From positions 6,402,001-6,466,000 of the forward strand of contig CM048554.1 in NCBI GenBank assembly GCA_026413225.1: a stretch of 64,000 bases of DNA, written 5' to 3'. Both the position numbers and the translations under genes were made by a program. Each line of letters opens with the position of its first letter. Position 1 is the first letter of the stretch. Below are positions 42,401-56,150 of the stretch, piece by piece. The notes under the pieces were generated by a model, which saw only the letters and a program-made list of their open reading frames with translations, did not search any database and had not been told where the DNA came from. This DNA is from Otis tarda. Lineage: Eukaryota > Chordata > Aves > Otidiformes > Otididae.

Positions 42401-45090
42401 TTTTTCCTGAAAGGAAGGCAACCAGGGCTGAAGAGCTGAAAGCACTGAGTTGTGTTCATTTGGATTAAAAATAGGTATTTTGGGCCAGCGGAGCTTCAAA
42501 ATAAGCAAATTCTCAAACCAAACAGTTTTCCTTTTGGTAGCCGAAAAGGAAACTGCACATCCAGGAGGAATGTAGATCAAAGCAAACTCTGCAAATGATG
42601 CAGAAACACATAAAATAACAAACAAGGCTGGTGGGAAGAGCGGAGCTTTTGTAAGTAGATAGGTCTGTTCATGTTACACTGAAACTAAATGCAAGATTGC
42701 TAAAGAAGATACTTGAGAGGGGCATATAAGGCTATAGATTTTTCTCCTCAAAGGATTTTTTCCAGCCTGTTTTTGCATGTCCATTGTATTTGCAAAGCAA
42801 CGTATAAGGGACATACTCGGCACCAGATCTCACCGATACCAACTTTTGCCTTTCACCGCTCTCTCTTATCTCTTACTTTCCTTCTCTAGCTAGCTTCCCT
42901 GAGCCTCCCTCTGCCTAAGCCTGTGGCAAAACCTGTTTGTTTTACTGCTTGCACGTAATGCTCTTAAAGCACATCTTCCATAACTAAACTTTCAATATTT
43001 AAGTAGTTTAGCTTTCATACTTTCAGAACAGAACAATTCTGAATGTATATAGTATTAGCAGGTTAAATTGGAATGCATTTGTTTAATGTGTTATGTATGG
43101 GAGTACATATCTACGCCAGAACTGTTTTTAATAGAAAATATGAAGTTATTGCTAAATGTTTTTAGACTCATTGTCTTACTTATGTTTAAGTAAGTATGTT
43201 GCTGCAATAATCAATGCTTGTAAAAATTAAATTGGTAGGGATTTGGCAATTGTAGCAGTGAAGTCACTCTTTAACTTAATGACTTGTCCAGTCCTTTCTT
43301 GAATTCATCTTCATGAAGTGATGGGCATATAATCCCTGAACTCCTCAGGGTTTTGGTTCACAGAATTCTCGATACAAGAGGATGGACCTTTCAGAAGGGA
43401 GAAGGGTCCTTTATCCAACAGCTGTGAATGACTGGGATTTCTGGGATAGCTGTGTTCCCTCCAGTTGGTCCTGCAGACCTCTCCCTATTTCTTTTGTCCT
43501 GTGAGCTCCTTCCATGTGCCTTTCCAGCTGAAGAAGCTGCGTATGTGGCACTTACCTCACATTTGGTAGGAAACGACTCTTCTGTTGTGCAGAAGGTAAT
43601 TTATTTCATCTAGGCCAACAAGTGAGAAGGCCACACTTCTTTAAGAGCCACATTTCTTTACATAGAAGTGAATGTATCTCTTACCTCTTACCCACCATCT
43701 CTTACTTCTGCAGCCACATACCTTTTGAAAGCATCCCGGTCCATATTGCCTAAGGCTGGAGCGGAGCAGGTTCTCCAGGGCTCTATAGATGTGAGGGGAG
43801 GACAGAAGCTGGATTGACGCTGTTCTGGTAGTTGCAAAGACTCTATTTCCTTCTTCTTTTTTTTTTTTTACCTAGACCCCTTTTCCCTCTGCTTTGCAGA
43901 GCAGCCTGCCATAAGAAACGGCAGGCCCCACTGCACCCATCCTGTACAGGTTGTAGGACATATGTCGCACCATTCCATCTTCCTCTTGGCTCTGCACAAA
44001 AAGATGCCTGCTCATTGTGTGAAGGGCAGTTATCTGTAGAAATACCACTCTCCTGAAGACTCTCACTGAGATAGCTTATGTGGTAGGTGGAAAACAATGC
44101 TTTTCCACTGTACCAGTAGAGGCTTGTTTGCACCAGAAGAAAATTTCCACCAGCAATTTTTTGTTTCTCTAGGACTCTGGAATTGTTTGCCAGGTTTTCG
44201 AACTTTTTTTAACAAGGCCACTTTTAGCCTGAACGGAAACTAGTGAAAGTGTGAGCTCTGTGTCGGGGAAAGCTCATCAGTGCGAGAGCAGTGGACCAGT
44301 CAATAGGCTCCATGCATCAGATAGTCAGACAAAGGGGCAGCCTGCAGCAAAAGGGATGTTTGTACTGTGCCCAGAGTAGGCTCCCTTAAAAATAATAGCC
44401 AAGAGTAAACACTATCAATTCACGAGTTAGATGCTTGTAAAAAAAATGTCAACCAGTTTGCTAACCCATTAAGAAGGGAAATAAGACTCGACAGTTCACT
44501 GCTGACAGTTCACTAAGCATGATGTTTCCCTTAGAAAGAGTGCTTATGGTGCTCTGTAGGCAGGGTGAGTGCACTGCAGTCATTGATGGCAAGTGATTGG
44601 GAAGATTTGTGGCTGTACAGGAGTTTGTGCGTGGCTTGATTTTAGGTTTTTTTTCAACCTATCCACATCAAGTGTCAAAATGGAAAGCTGTCAAATCTGA
44701 ACTGGCAAAATAAAGCTGGCATTCTAAAAAGAGTATGTCCATACAATGACTTCTGGTTTTCTACTCAAATGTGGCCTTTATTTTTGTGACTTCAGGTTAC
44801 AAAAAATGTGGGGTTTTTTTTCCCTTGAAAGAGGATTATCCCCAGCTAGCTTTGCTGAGGGAAACTTGCTACTAGAGGAGAATTTTTTGCAAAATTTATT
44901 CCCAAGGTGGTGCCTTCCAAGTACAGAAGAAATTTATGTTTGTGACCTCCTTTGTTCTTGGTGGATGTATGGGCAACAGATCTAAAATTCAGTCAGCATG
45001 CAGTGAGTGAGTGATCCTGGTCACCAGAGGAGCAGATACTGGACTTGCAGAGTTTTGGAAGGAAGTTCATTGATAGGAGAAAGGCTGGAG
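39495..45090. other. Upstream flank, no gene seen
   Basis: A/T-rich unique sequence between two CR1-type fragments. No exon-like conserved frame, RNA gene or intact repeat is recognised. Confidence 0.75.
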
Positions 45091-45147
45091 AGACCTTTAA
45101 AGGTTCCTTCCAACCCAAACTATTCTATAATTGTATGATTCTATGGA
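45091..45147 (+). mobile_element. CR1 LINE fragment (3' end)
   Basis: AGACCTTTAAAGGTTCCTTC is followed by CAACCCAAACTATTCTATAA and a degenerate ATTCTATG-type octamer end (TATGATTCTATGG). This is the classic CR1 3' terminus. The copy is very short and 5'-truncated. Confidence 0.85.
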
Positions 45148-48100
45148 AGGCGTGGAGTAGACCAGCCCTGAGGGAGGCTGGACAACTTCTGAGTAATTTT
45201 ATACAGAGTATTTCAAAGTTGCTAAAAAATCTCTTATGGAGTCCAGGAGTTTTTATACTGTCCTTCTGTGTTTAGCTGGCCTCAGATATATGTAAAGGCA
45301 TATTGGAATTGGAATTTCTTTAAGGACAACAGATCGCTTGGTGAAGGCCTTGTACAGAGACGAGGAGTGAAAGGCTGATTCCTAAGAGACAACTTCCAGT
45401 ACGATTCTGAGGGTTGTGCTTAGCAGTGATAACTGGTATCAGAGATCAACTAGATTAATCAAGAGACAATCCCTAGTCCATAAACCTAAGTTTAAGTACT
45501 TGGGACGGAACAACGGCATACAGACGTAAAGTGAGTTAAAGTGTGTAAGAAAGCCTGCTTAAGAATAAGCACTTAGTCCAGACCTTACACAAAAACAACC
45601 TAGGCAGGAAATGAAATATATACTTTAACATGAAACTGAAGACATCAATTGTCTGAGGTTCTTTGGCTGGAATACCTTGCTGTGTGCCCCATGGATTGAC
45701 TACAAGGCTAGTCTTTCATTCTGATGACTCAACAAGTGTTGATAAACATAGGTTGAAAACTGATCTAAAGGGACCTGTGGGGTTTTTATTTTACGTATTT
45801 TTCATCAGGACACAGCTTTCTAAAACATGATTAAATATTTGATAACTGTGACCACAGTTAAAACTGATTAGTCTGTAATTCAGAGTTTTTAAAAAATAAA
45901 CAAACAATTGCCCCCAAACTTCCAGAAAATCAAAAGCCTGTAGAAAAGAACCTTAAACATTAGAAACAGCTGCTTTTACATAATCATGAATATAGCTATT
46001 GCTTTTATAACAGTGTGGTTCCTTCACAGTATCTGTTATGCTTACATATGTTAGCACAAAAATTGTATTCTCACTCAAAATAGTAGTTGGCTTTTTGTCA
46101 ACAAAAAGCTATAATCAGAATAATTTTCATATAAGCAGCACTTTCACAGTGAAAGTCCTGCATTGAAGAGATTTCTAACAACTCTGAGCTTGAAAGGGAC
46201 TGTTTTTAAAAAAGGCAAATGCTATTAGTATCACTATATTATAGAGAAGTTGGTTGCATAAGAAGGAAAGCAATAGAGAAGTATGAACACTGGCATGCCA
46301 GATAAGATAGCCAGTGTGATAACATTTGTTGATATTGGTCAGTACAAGGGACAAAGAAATTAGAAAGCAATTAGTTATTTCCCTAAAGGAAAAAATCTCC
46401 TAAGCCTTTAGTTAGTACTTTGGATTAGAATTGCTGGCCTTTATAACCATTTAGTTGTATCTTCTCATAAATAACAGTAAATCATTTTGAAATGCAGCAA
46501 TTTTGGTTTCTCAGTTATTCTTCTGGCAGAGAGTTCCACAGATTAATTATTCATATTGAGACTCTCCTTAAATCACTTTAAAGTTTATCTTTCTACTTCG
46601 TTGGCTTTCTACTCCTTTCTCGTTTGTTGCGAGAGAGACTGAAGATGACATATTTCACTTTCTGTATGTTTAATCTGTTATGCAGCTCTCATCTCATTTT
46701 CATTTAACAATGATAGTGTTTTCAACCTATTTTTCCAGATATTTCTCTAAGCTTCTGTGCACTTCTCTTGCCAGTCTCTATAACCCTCTTGTTTCTGCTC
46801 TCTTCTCTCCTTCCTGTGGATTACAATATTTCAGAAAACGAACTCACTTAGCGACACTATCGTAATAGGAAAGTAATGACATTTATACTAAATGACCATA
46901 TATTATAAACAACCATCAAGACAAGATTTTACAGCACTTATCCAAGGCTCTTATTTTTTCGGTTTTAATACTATAGTGAATTTTGTTGCTAAGAGATCAA
47001 TGGCTTGGCTGAGCCAGGTAGGCATGGTCTGCTGCTACTACTACTTCGTAATTACAGCTGAATGAAAATAAAGGTATTCAAATTACAGGAAAGTTGCAGT
47101 ACCAAGCATGACTTTTCAGCCAGAGCATGATCTTTCATATTGCTGCTGGAGGTAAACTGATAGTGACTCATAGCATAGTGGTGCTGAAAATCTGTTGGTT
47201 CAGAGCCTGTGGTCTTCTGCAGGATGATCACATGACAATTTTAATGTTTCCTGTACATTTGGGTATCTTTAATTCCGGAGTGCCTGTTTTAGGAAGGCTT
47301 GCACTCTCTGTATTTCAGAGTGTCTTGCTGCTGACACTGAGCGTTAGGCAGTGTGAATGGCTCATTTCAAGTGATCTTGGTCTGTGGTGAAAAGAACAGG
47401 AACAAGTCCAGTACATGCAGAACAACTGGCTTTTGTTTACTGAGTCAAAGCTGTAAAACCATAAAGGGAGCAAAAGCTGAAATCAAGGGAAATAGAAATA
47501 ATGGAGTGGGAAGGGAAAGGAGAATCAACGTTCGAAGGTTCTTCTGTATGAAACAGAGATCTGGGTTCCAGCAACAGGGAAAGGCATGAGTCATTCTTCC
47601 AAAACTTTGCTTGATGCAAGAACCCCTTTATTTAAGGGGGGTTTTGGAGGTAAAGAGGTTTTTGGAGGTAAAGAGATTATTTGGATTTGAGGTTTTTGGA
47701 GGTAAAGAGATTATTTATCAGCAAGAATTCACCAACACCTTCCCTCCCTCTTAACTTTCAGCCTGATTCATCAAAGCCAAAAAGTAGCTTTACATGCTGA
47801 TAAATATACCCCTAGGCTGGTAGCTGAAGCTAGGGTCCTCCCTCATAAGATGCAGAAAAAGCTTCCTTAAATTTTATTCTTTAAAAAAAAAATCTTTCAG
47901 TGTTCCTGGTGGAGTCTTCCCGCTCATTGAAAGCTACTGCTTCCTTGAAAAATCTTTGGTCTTTTAAAGCATTTTAAAACAGATACTCTTAGGAAATGCT
48001 ATTGCTTTGGGGCATCTGGCTTGTAATCAGTCAGTCCTTTCAGAGCCTAACTCTTCTGTCATGAAACCGACCCAGAGCATGCCTAGTGTGGTCCTGGGGA

Positions 48101-51100
48101 GCCATGTGCCTTATATGTCCATTGCAACTTGCAGGAGGTCAAGTAGGGGGAAGCCAAAGGATTTGTGCAAATGGTGGAGCCAAGCAGAAGGTCAGGGATG
48201 GCATTTTGTGGCCATGGGAAAGAGACAGCTCTTTCTCCTGGGTCGGGATGAGTCTCCGTCAGTGCCGAGTCTCAAAGGATCATGGGGCTTCCATGGCTGG
48301 CACCCAGTGTTCTTAATTTTGTGGTGAATAAGAGCCCTGAAAGCACATAATTTAATCCGCCTGAAGATAATTGTTGAAATAAATCATTCTCTTGTTTAAA
48401 GAATAAATCTTCAGCAAGTTTCAAGAGAGCCTAAAGCACTGCTGATTTTAATCATTACTCTACATAGGGAAGTGTCTATACTGCTTAGTGTTTCCAAACC
48501 AGCAGTGCTGCTATTAAAAAGTCAGGCCTGGATTTAGAAGCTGTCACAATTCAAACAGAACTTTTTAGGGGATTCCTGAATTCACAGCTGAAAGAAAAGA
48601 GACCTTGGTGAGCAGAGACCCCACGGTCCTCTCTGGGTTTAACTAACCAGTAAGCCATGCTGCCGTTTGGTGCCTCAGTTTCTATGTCTGTCTGAACACT
48701 GGGTTCTGTGGGAGAAATACTTCAGGAGAGATGCGTATTTTTGTTTCTTGCTGTTGACGAGCTGTTGCTGGAATATGGGTTGCGTATGACAGGAAATGTG
48801 CTGTGGTGTATTGGACTGTACCACAGAGAATGATTCCAGTCAATGGTGGGTGACTTTTATCAGTCTGCCCTGTGGTCATCCAGTGGGCTCCCCAGGGCTC
48901 TGCTGGGGACTTTCCTTTTCAAAAGCGTGTCCTGCTTTGGTTGAAATTTTTCAGGGTTTGGCTGGTCCACAACGTTTTTTTTTTTTGAGGTGTGAATAGG
49001 ATCAGTTTGGGTGAGATGCATTCTAGCAAAGTAGAAATTATACTGGTCAGCCTCAGCTCTGGAGAAGCGTGCTTCACTAAACCTCTCTTTCCTTCATCTG
49101 CAAGCTGCACTGTGACAGAGGTGGTTCACTACAGAGGCAGGATGTGGGCTAAGGTGTTCTGTGACCAACCATGGGTGAGGTTGGGTTTGGATAGACTAGA
49201 GCTACTTTTGAGCATGTGGCAATTCGGTTGCTGCTATGACAGCACTCTTGGTGCCCTGGCTGGTTAGTTAGAAGGTGTTGTTCAGCTAATTTCTGATCCT
49301 TAAGTTAAATAGCAGAGATATTTGGCCCTTTATACAGAAACTATAAATCCCTGATGGATTGTAGGCAGGTTTCCACTACTCATCCATTTTCTTCCTGGCC
49401 ACTGGTTGAACACTCAGAGAATGTTGATGATGTTTATATTCTCACACGTTTTTGATAATTTCTCACTTTTCTTGGAGAGCACCTGAGGATCTTGTTTCTG
49501 GATCCTTTTGGGAGGAATGGACACCGCTCTTGTCTTTTCCACTGTAAACAATCCCATTTCTCCCTGTCCTTCAAACTGGGAAGTACTTACTGCTGCACTG
49601 AAGCTGATTGTAGTGTTAAAAAATGAATTCATACAGCTTTTGGCACAGCACCATCTGAGTAATTCTAAGTGGTTGGGAATTAATTCACTGTGCCATTTAA
49701 GCTGCTTCTTTGAAGAAGAAGAGATCTAGCTACATTTTATTTTAGTTGTATTTTGTATGAAATGTGTGGAGTTATTAGAACCAGACAGATTAACTTTGTG
49801 CTAGCCTGATGTACACCAGTTAAAAATTTGTCCCCTGGCATATGGAATTGAAAGCTGAAGGTTTTCTCAGACACAGATGCCAACCAGCTCCATTGATTCT
49901 AGCTGTCCTAGCCCCCTGTATGTTATGTCTAATAAATTTTAGATCTATTAGCTTTCTATGTCTATAGATATGAGAATACTGGGTCCCAGTGTTTCCATCA
50001 GGTCATCCATTTTGAAGGTCTTAGAACTTACTTTTGTCGAAGCAAAATATTTCTCAGTTGTTATTAGAAGGGACCTTACCGTGGAGTAAATCAGGAGTAA
50101 CCAGCAGGATTTAAAACATTGTTAGATATATGCAAGTGGGGGAGATGTTTAGCTCCAAAAGTGGTATGGGTGTAAACAATATGTCATGAGCCATTCTGTC
50201 ATCTCTGAGTTACATTAATATACATAAATCATAGAAGTGTCATAAGTACAAGTTTCATAGGTTCTTACAGATTTTCATTTGCAGAAAACCTTGGGAGCCA
50301 TTATCTTAGTTCAAAGTTAAAAAAGAGTAATCTACTTACAGTATTTGTAAATCAGCCTTGAAAGAATAAATTGTAAAAGAAAGAGCACCAAAGCAGAAGT
50401 GTGACATTTGTAGCTATCTTTAGAGGGAGGTCTGTTCTACAATACATTTCAGGTGACAAAACACAAATACGATGCACAGTGCCAAATGGAAAGACAGAAT
50501 AGATCCTCTGCTGCTGGGAATAAAAGAAGACTATAGTAATGTGATTATGGTAATGGTCAACAAGTCATAGTCTTGTGCTTTTGTTCACTGTAATTAACTT
50601 CTTGGAATGGCACAGTGGCTTTCTCTGTGCTCATCAGATGGCCTTGCTTTTGTGTCCACAGTCTGTTATTTCTCCTGCAGGGACTGCAAGCCTCCAAGTG
50701 CATTACTAAATGAATTCATTGCTGGAACAAAGATTTGGTAGTAGAATAGAGATTGATATCTTTTGTTGTCAGACATTCAATACCATATAGCAATCCAATT
50801 ACTTAAGCTGTTTCTATCAGTCTTATTACGGCTCACTATTGAGGCACGCTTAAAGCTGGATAATTCTGTCTTGCAAGAATGTAGTGGAACAGATTAGAGC
50901 TTTAATGAGAAGGCTTTCTGTGGGCGAGGGCACTTCCATTGTATGTACCGGGACTGAGGAATCATACCTAGGCAAAGGCTCGGAGTCATTGTTGCAAAGA
51001 CCGATCAAAGGGAAACCTGAAATCTGTACAATTGCTTGAAGAAATTTTATGGGCTATAAAAAAATAAAATAAAAACTGACAAGGTTTCTGTCTGTTATTT

Positions 51101-52811
51101 CCTATCTGATGAGAATCTGTGGTACACTGGGAAAAGGAAATTGCTTATTGGAATTCAGATTCTGGAATGGATATCTCATTTTGTGTTTGAACTTTTCCTC
51201 CACTGTGCTATAGGTCAAATTCTATGCTTAGCTGTAGCATTTTAGGAATGCTGGCAGTATAAGTTCAACACAAGACTTATTCTGCATGCACTATCCAAGG
51301 TAGATGTTTGGAGAGGAGGGTTTCTAGTGCAGAAACACACAGCAAGAAAGAAGGCTTTGATAATTGCATGTAGAGGAGGAAAGATGAGACTAGCAAGTCA
51401 GCCTTCCCAAGTTTACATCCTGGCTTGTGCTCTTTGTAGCACAAAGCAGGTGTAGACTGAGTCCCAAGACAGCAGACTGGAATCTGTAAGACCTCAAAAC
51501 TGGGGGGGAAAAAAATTCAACAATATAAATATAAACAAATTATTTACTTTGTGAATATTTTGGTGGGAGTTTGTATATGTAAAGCACACCAAAGTTTATT
51601 GTAGGAAACACAAACAGTAGCAACTTGGGAGATGCCAGACCTGGTTTGTATGTCCAGCAAGACAATTGGAATACTTCCTGAAAGTGTGATTTCTGATGGA
51701 CTTTTAAAACATCATGGAAGTCTCCAGCTCTCTACTAGGTCTCAGCAGAAACATCCATGCTTTAAATCAACACAGTGTGAAGAGAAGCACCTAGGAATTG
51801 CTAAGGTTAAAGTAAATTGGAAACACAGATCAGAGTGCTTTTATATGGAATACATATATCTTGGTGTGATTCGTGAAAATAAGTATATCTAAACTTGTCT
51901 GAAATTCCACCTCTCTAGATCACTATCCGTAAATAATCGAGGATATGTTCTATTTTTTGGTATGATAAATCCACGAAAGCAAACACTCACTTGGTGCGAG
52001 TGGCAAAGCAGTGTAATTTCTGCAGGGCAACACTGATTTCCAACAATTTGAGGATATGGCCTGTTTTTCCTAGATGCAGAAGTGTGTATGATGTCTAATT
52101 TCATTATAATAAGCCTAATTTTCTATTTCTTGTGGTTGTTTTACACTATTGACAGTGAAATATTTCCTTATCAGGGACAAAGTTATCAAGGATTAAAATG
52201 CACACTGTAATATTTTTAAAGTATTGTTTAGAAGAACAGAAATTATAAAGACATTTTCCAATGGAAATTGTATTAGAGTTAGGATAAGGACGTAGGGGTG
52301 TCAGCTTAAGTCTGAGGAACATCTGCATTGTCTATGCATGTAGATTTGTTCTCAGAAAATGTTTATGTTCCTATATATAGACCACAAACACTGCTTTTCT
52401 TCAGCAATAAAGGTTTGATCCAGTTCTGGGCAGAAGCTAAACTTTATTTTGTAGCCTCAGTTGCCTGATGTGAATTGAAGTTAATGTTTCATGAGGCAAA
52501 GGATAGCATCTGTTAATTCCAGGAACGGTTACTGCTAAGATATTTGTTTTGGGTCAGAGTTAAGGTGATTTTGTGCTGAATTATCAGTTTCTTTCTCACT
52601 CAGGAGGGTAAGGGGCAATTAAAGATTTAGGGTGGCCTGACCTTTATTCTATTCATTGTTGACTTGTAACGAGTGATGTCTACAGTAACTGCTTTCTTGT
52701 AATTTATTTACTCTATTTAAGAATGAGGGGTTTGGACTTGGGATCTTCCAAGGGGAGCTTTTTACATACATTTTCATTTATTTTGTCTAAATACATTGAA
52801 ATGTCTAGGCC
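45148..52811. other. Upstream flank, no gene seen
   Basis: Unique-looking A/T-rich sequence, with one small tandem repeat at 47639-47716. No coding signal is seen on either strand. Confidence 0.75.
47639..47716. repeat. Small tandem repeat (17- and 34-base periods)
   Basis: The unit GGTTTTTGGAGGTAAAGAGA, extending to ATTATTT, appears at 47657-47682 and 47691-47716. A shorter copy, GGTTTTGGAGGTAAAGA, starts at about 47640. Confidence 0.85.
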
Positions 52812-52884
52812 AGGTACTCAACTGGTGTAAATCAGCTTAGTTCCATTGACGTCAGTGGAGCAGTGCCAGCGGCAGATCTGACCC
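52812..52884. repeat. Old amniote interspersed repeat remnant
   Basis: CAACTGGTGTAAATCAGCTT followed by AGTTCCATTGACGTCAGTGG and AGATCTGACCC resembles a degenerate repeat common in turtles, crocodilians and birds. I do not know its family name with confidence. Confidence 0.5.
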
Positions 52885-55708
52885 ACTTCTTTAATCTGAT
52901 CACTTGTCCATCCCATTTATTTCAGATTACATCAGAATGAGCAGAGCCTTACCTCATTCACCATGAACTTGACATAGGTACAACCTTGCAAGTTTTGGCA
53001 GAGGACTATCATAATTGAGAAACATGTAAAAAGCAAGAGTAGCATCCAGTCCTCTGCCATGCAGAAATTACTTGGGGCCAAGGTGTCTGACAGACCAAGG
53101 TTTACTTAGCGTGAAACTGTGTGACATATGGAATTCCAACTTGCTCTTAATAAATTATGTTAATTTCCCACAAAACATTAATGTAATACAGCATTTTACA
53201 TGGTCTAAATATCTACTAACTGTTTAGTAGTGTTAATTCTGCACAGGATGCTCTGTGCCACTACGTCAAGCTGTGAGTTTTCAGGAACCGCAACAACCTA
53301 GCTGTCAGATTGTGCTTGTATCCACCTTCAAAATTTCCAAGGGAATTCAGATTTAAGTTTGTGGTCCCACGTTGGGTCTGTCACCTCTGACTTGTTCCTT
53401 CAGTTTTTCCTGGTTCTTACTGTGATTTGCCCTTGATTTTTTTCCCTGCCATTGTCCTCTCAGGTCAGTATTGGATGGTTAGCCTGAGCATTATCTTCAT
53501 ATCGCACAGTACTCTCCCAATGGATCTCTATGTCCGATCTCTTTGACTGCTTGAGTGAGCACATTTGAAAGTTTGGTGATTTTTTTTTTTTTTTTTCTTG
53601 GAGAAGAATGGAGATGCCAATAGACAGCTGAAGAACTCATTTTTTCCCTTAATCTGAACTGATGATTGAACTGACTCTTGGCTCTTCTGCTTATTCTCAA
53701 ACAATAATCTCATTCAAATGTTCTCTTAGCTTCCACAGACCAGGAGTGTAAAATATCACGTGCTTGGGCTCTCTTGAGTTTTGTGTACTCAGAGAAGTTG
53801 CTGGCCACTGAAAGTTTACATCAAAGTCTTAATTTGTTTCTGTCCCATAACCTTGCAGTGAATATACACTTGGAAGAAGACTCGGGAACATGTTTTTACC
53901 ACAGCAGATACTTTCTCTGGGTACTGCTACACAATATATCTCTGTGGTTTATCTGTGCTTAGTTGACATTTCCTTAGTAAAGAGAAAAGTTTTACTTGCT
54001 TGTTGGCTGTTTTCTATGGTCCTCGCTTATATTGACAAGGTACCACAAATATTGCTATTTCTGGGATCAAACTGTCTTGCACATTTGTGTCCAACTTGAA
54101 TGAAACAATCAATTTTCTCAGCAGTCAGTTGATCCTCTGTGGCATTATCTAATGTCCTACACCCTTTTCTGAGCAAGTCGTGCAGTGGCCATTGACTTTG
54201 TGCTGGACTTTCTCCAGTACCTCCCATCAAGAGTTTGCAGAGGCCAAAATGATGTGAGCCATTGCAGTTCTGGTATCTTTTTCCAAATACCAGATGTTGT
54301 CTTGGCTTCTCTTATTCACAAACTATGTCTTGTTTTTGTGAACACTGATATTTTTGCCACAGGCCTCTTTTTCTGTATGTTGTGTCTCACATTTGTCAGA
54401 ACTGTCCCTATGCCCTGAGTTTTAATTTCGGTAGAGTGGCTTCCTTTTCTTGGCAAGTTGTAGTTGGGTTATTCTTAAATCTTTTAACAATATTTCTCTC
54501 TCTTTTCCCCCTCACACTATCGTATAGGCTTGACCCTCGTACCAGCTTGTGTTTTCAGCTATTAATTAGTGACAGAATATTTCCATCTTTTTTTTCTGTA
54601 CTGTTTCAGTATAATACTGCTGTACATTTAATAGTCTGTCTCCCCTCCCTGAGTTAACTGAACTATATAAATCATCTATGGCTTCAGAATCAGCCGTTAC
54701 CTGAAAGGAGACCATGTTCCTGTTGGCTAGGAAGGAAAGTTATTGCTTAAACTTCTTGTCTGTACTCTGTCTTTCTGAAGGGCTTTGACTTTGGTCAGAT
54801 TTTTAAATTCTTCTTTCTTCTACACAGAATATTGTATTTGTTCACTTTATTCCTACTATTTTACAGTTCTCAGAAGTTGCTCCAAATAAAGGGAGACAGT
54901 ACTCTGCCTAACCAACAGCCTCCTTCTATATCATTACTCTTCTAATTGCAGAAGAAACATAAAACCCCATTCCTCTCCCTTATGTCTCTCTCTAACAAGC
55001 TTTTCTCTTCCTTGCAGTCTCCACTGTGTACAGAGAAGCCAAGCTGGCAGGCAGGTTTGCTCTTAGCAATAGCTTCAATGCAAGTGTAGAAGGAGAAATC
55101 CATTTTAACAAGAACCTCCAAATATACTGGTAAACTTCAGTGAGTTTGCACAGAAAGCAAGAGGAAAAATGAAGGTTGTGAAGTTCAGGTTCAAGATGTT
55201 TTGTTCTCACAGAAGGCTGTGCAATTGTTTGTGGAGTATATGCTTAGGAGCTTTGCTGGTTGAGGGTCTTATTAAATTTGAGTAAATAAATAGGCCAAGC
55301 AAGCACAAAAATAAATTAATTTTTACAATATGCTTGAGAGAAAAGCAAGCAGGCAGATTTTCTCTTACTTTTAAGAAAAAAAATGAGACAGAAAAAGGAA
55401 GCAAGTAACTTGGCTCTTGGGAGCAAGTAGCAAAGCAGACCCAAAATTCAGAAGGTTTTTGTTCTGGGCTTTGTCTACTCCACTGACATCTTACTTTAAA
55501 AATGTTTTTCCTAGGATATTGTGCTTATTTTATTCATTTTTGTGATTACTTTCATAAACAGAAGGCAGTAATATCACAGTGAAATTAGTCCAAAGTTGAG
55601 ACAGACTGAGTTCAAGAAGTACAGCAGAAATCTAGTGAAGATGCAAATATTTCTGCATCTCGTCAAAAGTTACTCTTTCGTTTACCAAGGAAATATAACT
55701 AAATTAAT

Positions 55709-55785
55709 GGATTTTAGATGAGGAGAAAACTCAAGATTATCTAATATGACCATATGTATTTTGCCTGCCATAGAATTCCACTCAG
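55709..55785 (-). mobile_element. Old CR1-like fragment, highly decayed
   Basis: The order ATTTTAGATGAGGAGAAAAC, then GATTATCTAATATGACC, then GCCATAGAATTCCACTCAG parallels the element at 39409-39494 with many changes. Confidence 0.4.
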
Positions 55786-56122
55786 TTATCTCTGCAAAAC
55801 TATTTCCTGCCAGATAGTGGGCCAGATCGCATCTCTGCTAACTTTAACTACTTTGGTTTCAAAGCAATAGCTGTCTCCAAAGATGCAGTCTAACTTGGCT
55901 GTTATAGGTTTACTGTATAAAGACCTAATGATTCCGAAGTCCATGAAACCTGAAATGAGTGATATATGTATGTACTCCTTTTGTAACTCCACAATCCGAG
56001 ATTGCTCAAGACAGGAATGAAAGGAGGCAAAGCAAAATCAATGTTTAACTTGGAAATATTTGTCAGTTAACAAGTCACAAGGAAGTGAGTAACTTTAACA
56101 CCTAAAATAGTTGGAGTAGGAA

Positions 56123-56150
56123 TTTAATTTATACTTAATTTATACTTTTT
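56123..56150. repeat. Short tandem duplication (AATTTATACTT unit)
   Basis: Two adjacent copies of TTAATTTATACTT-like sequence precede a T tract. Confidence 0.6.
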
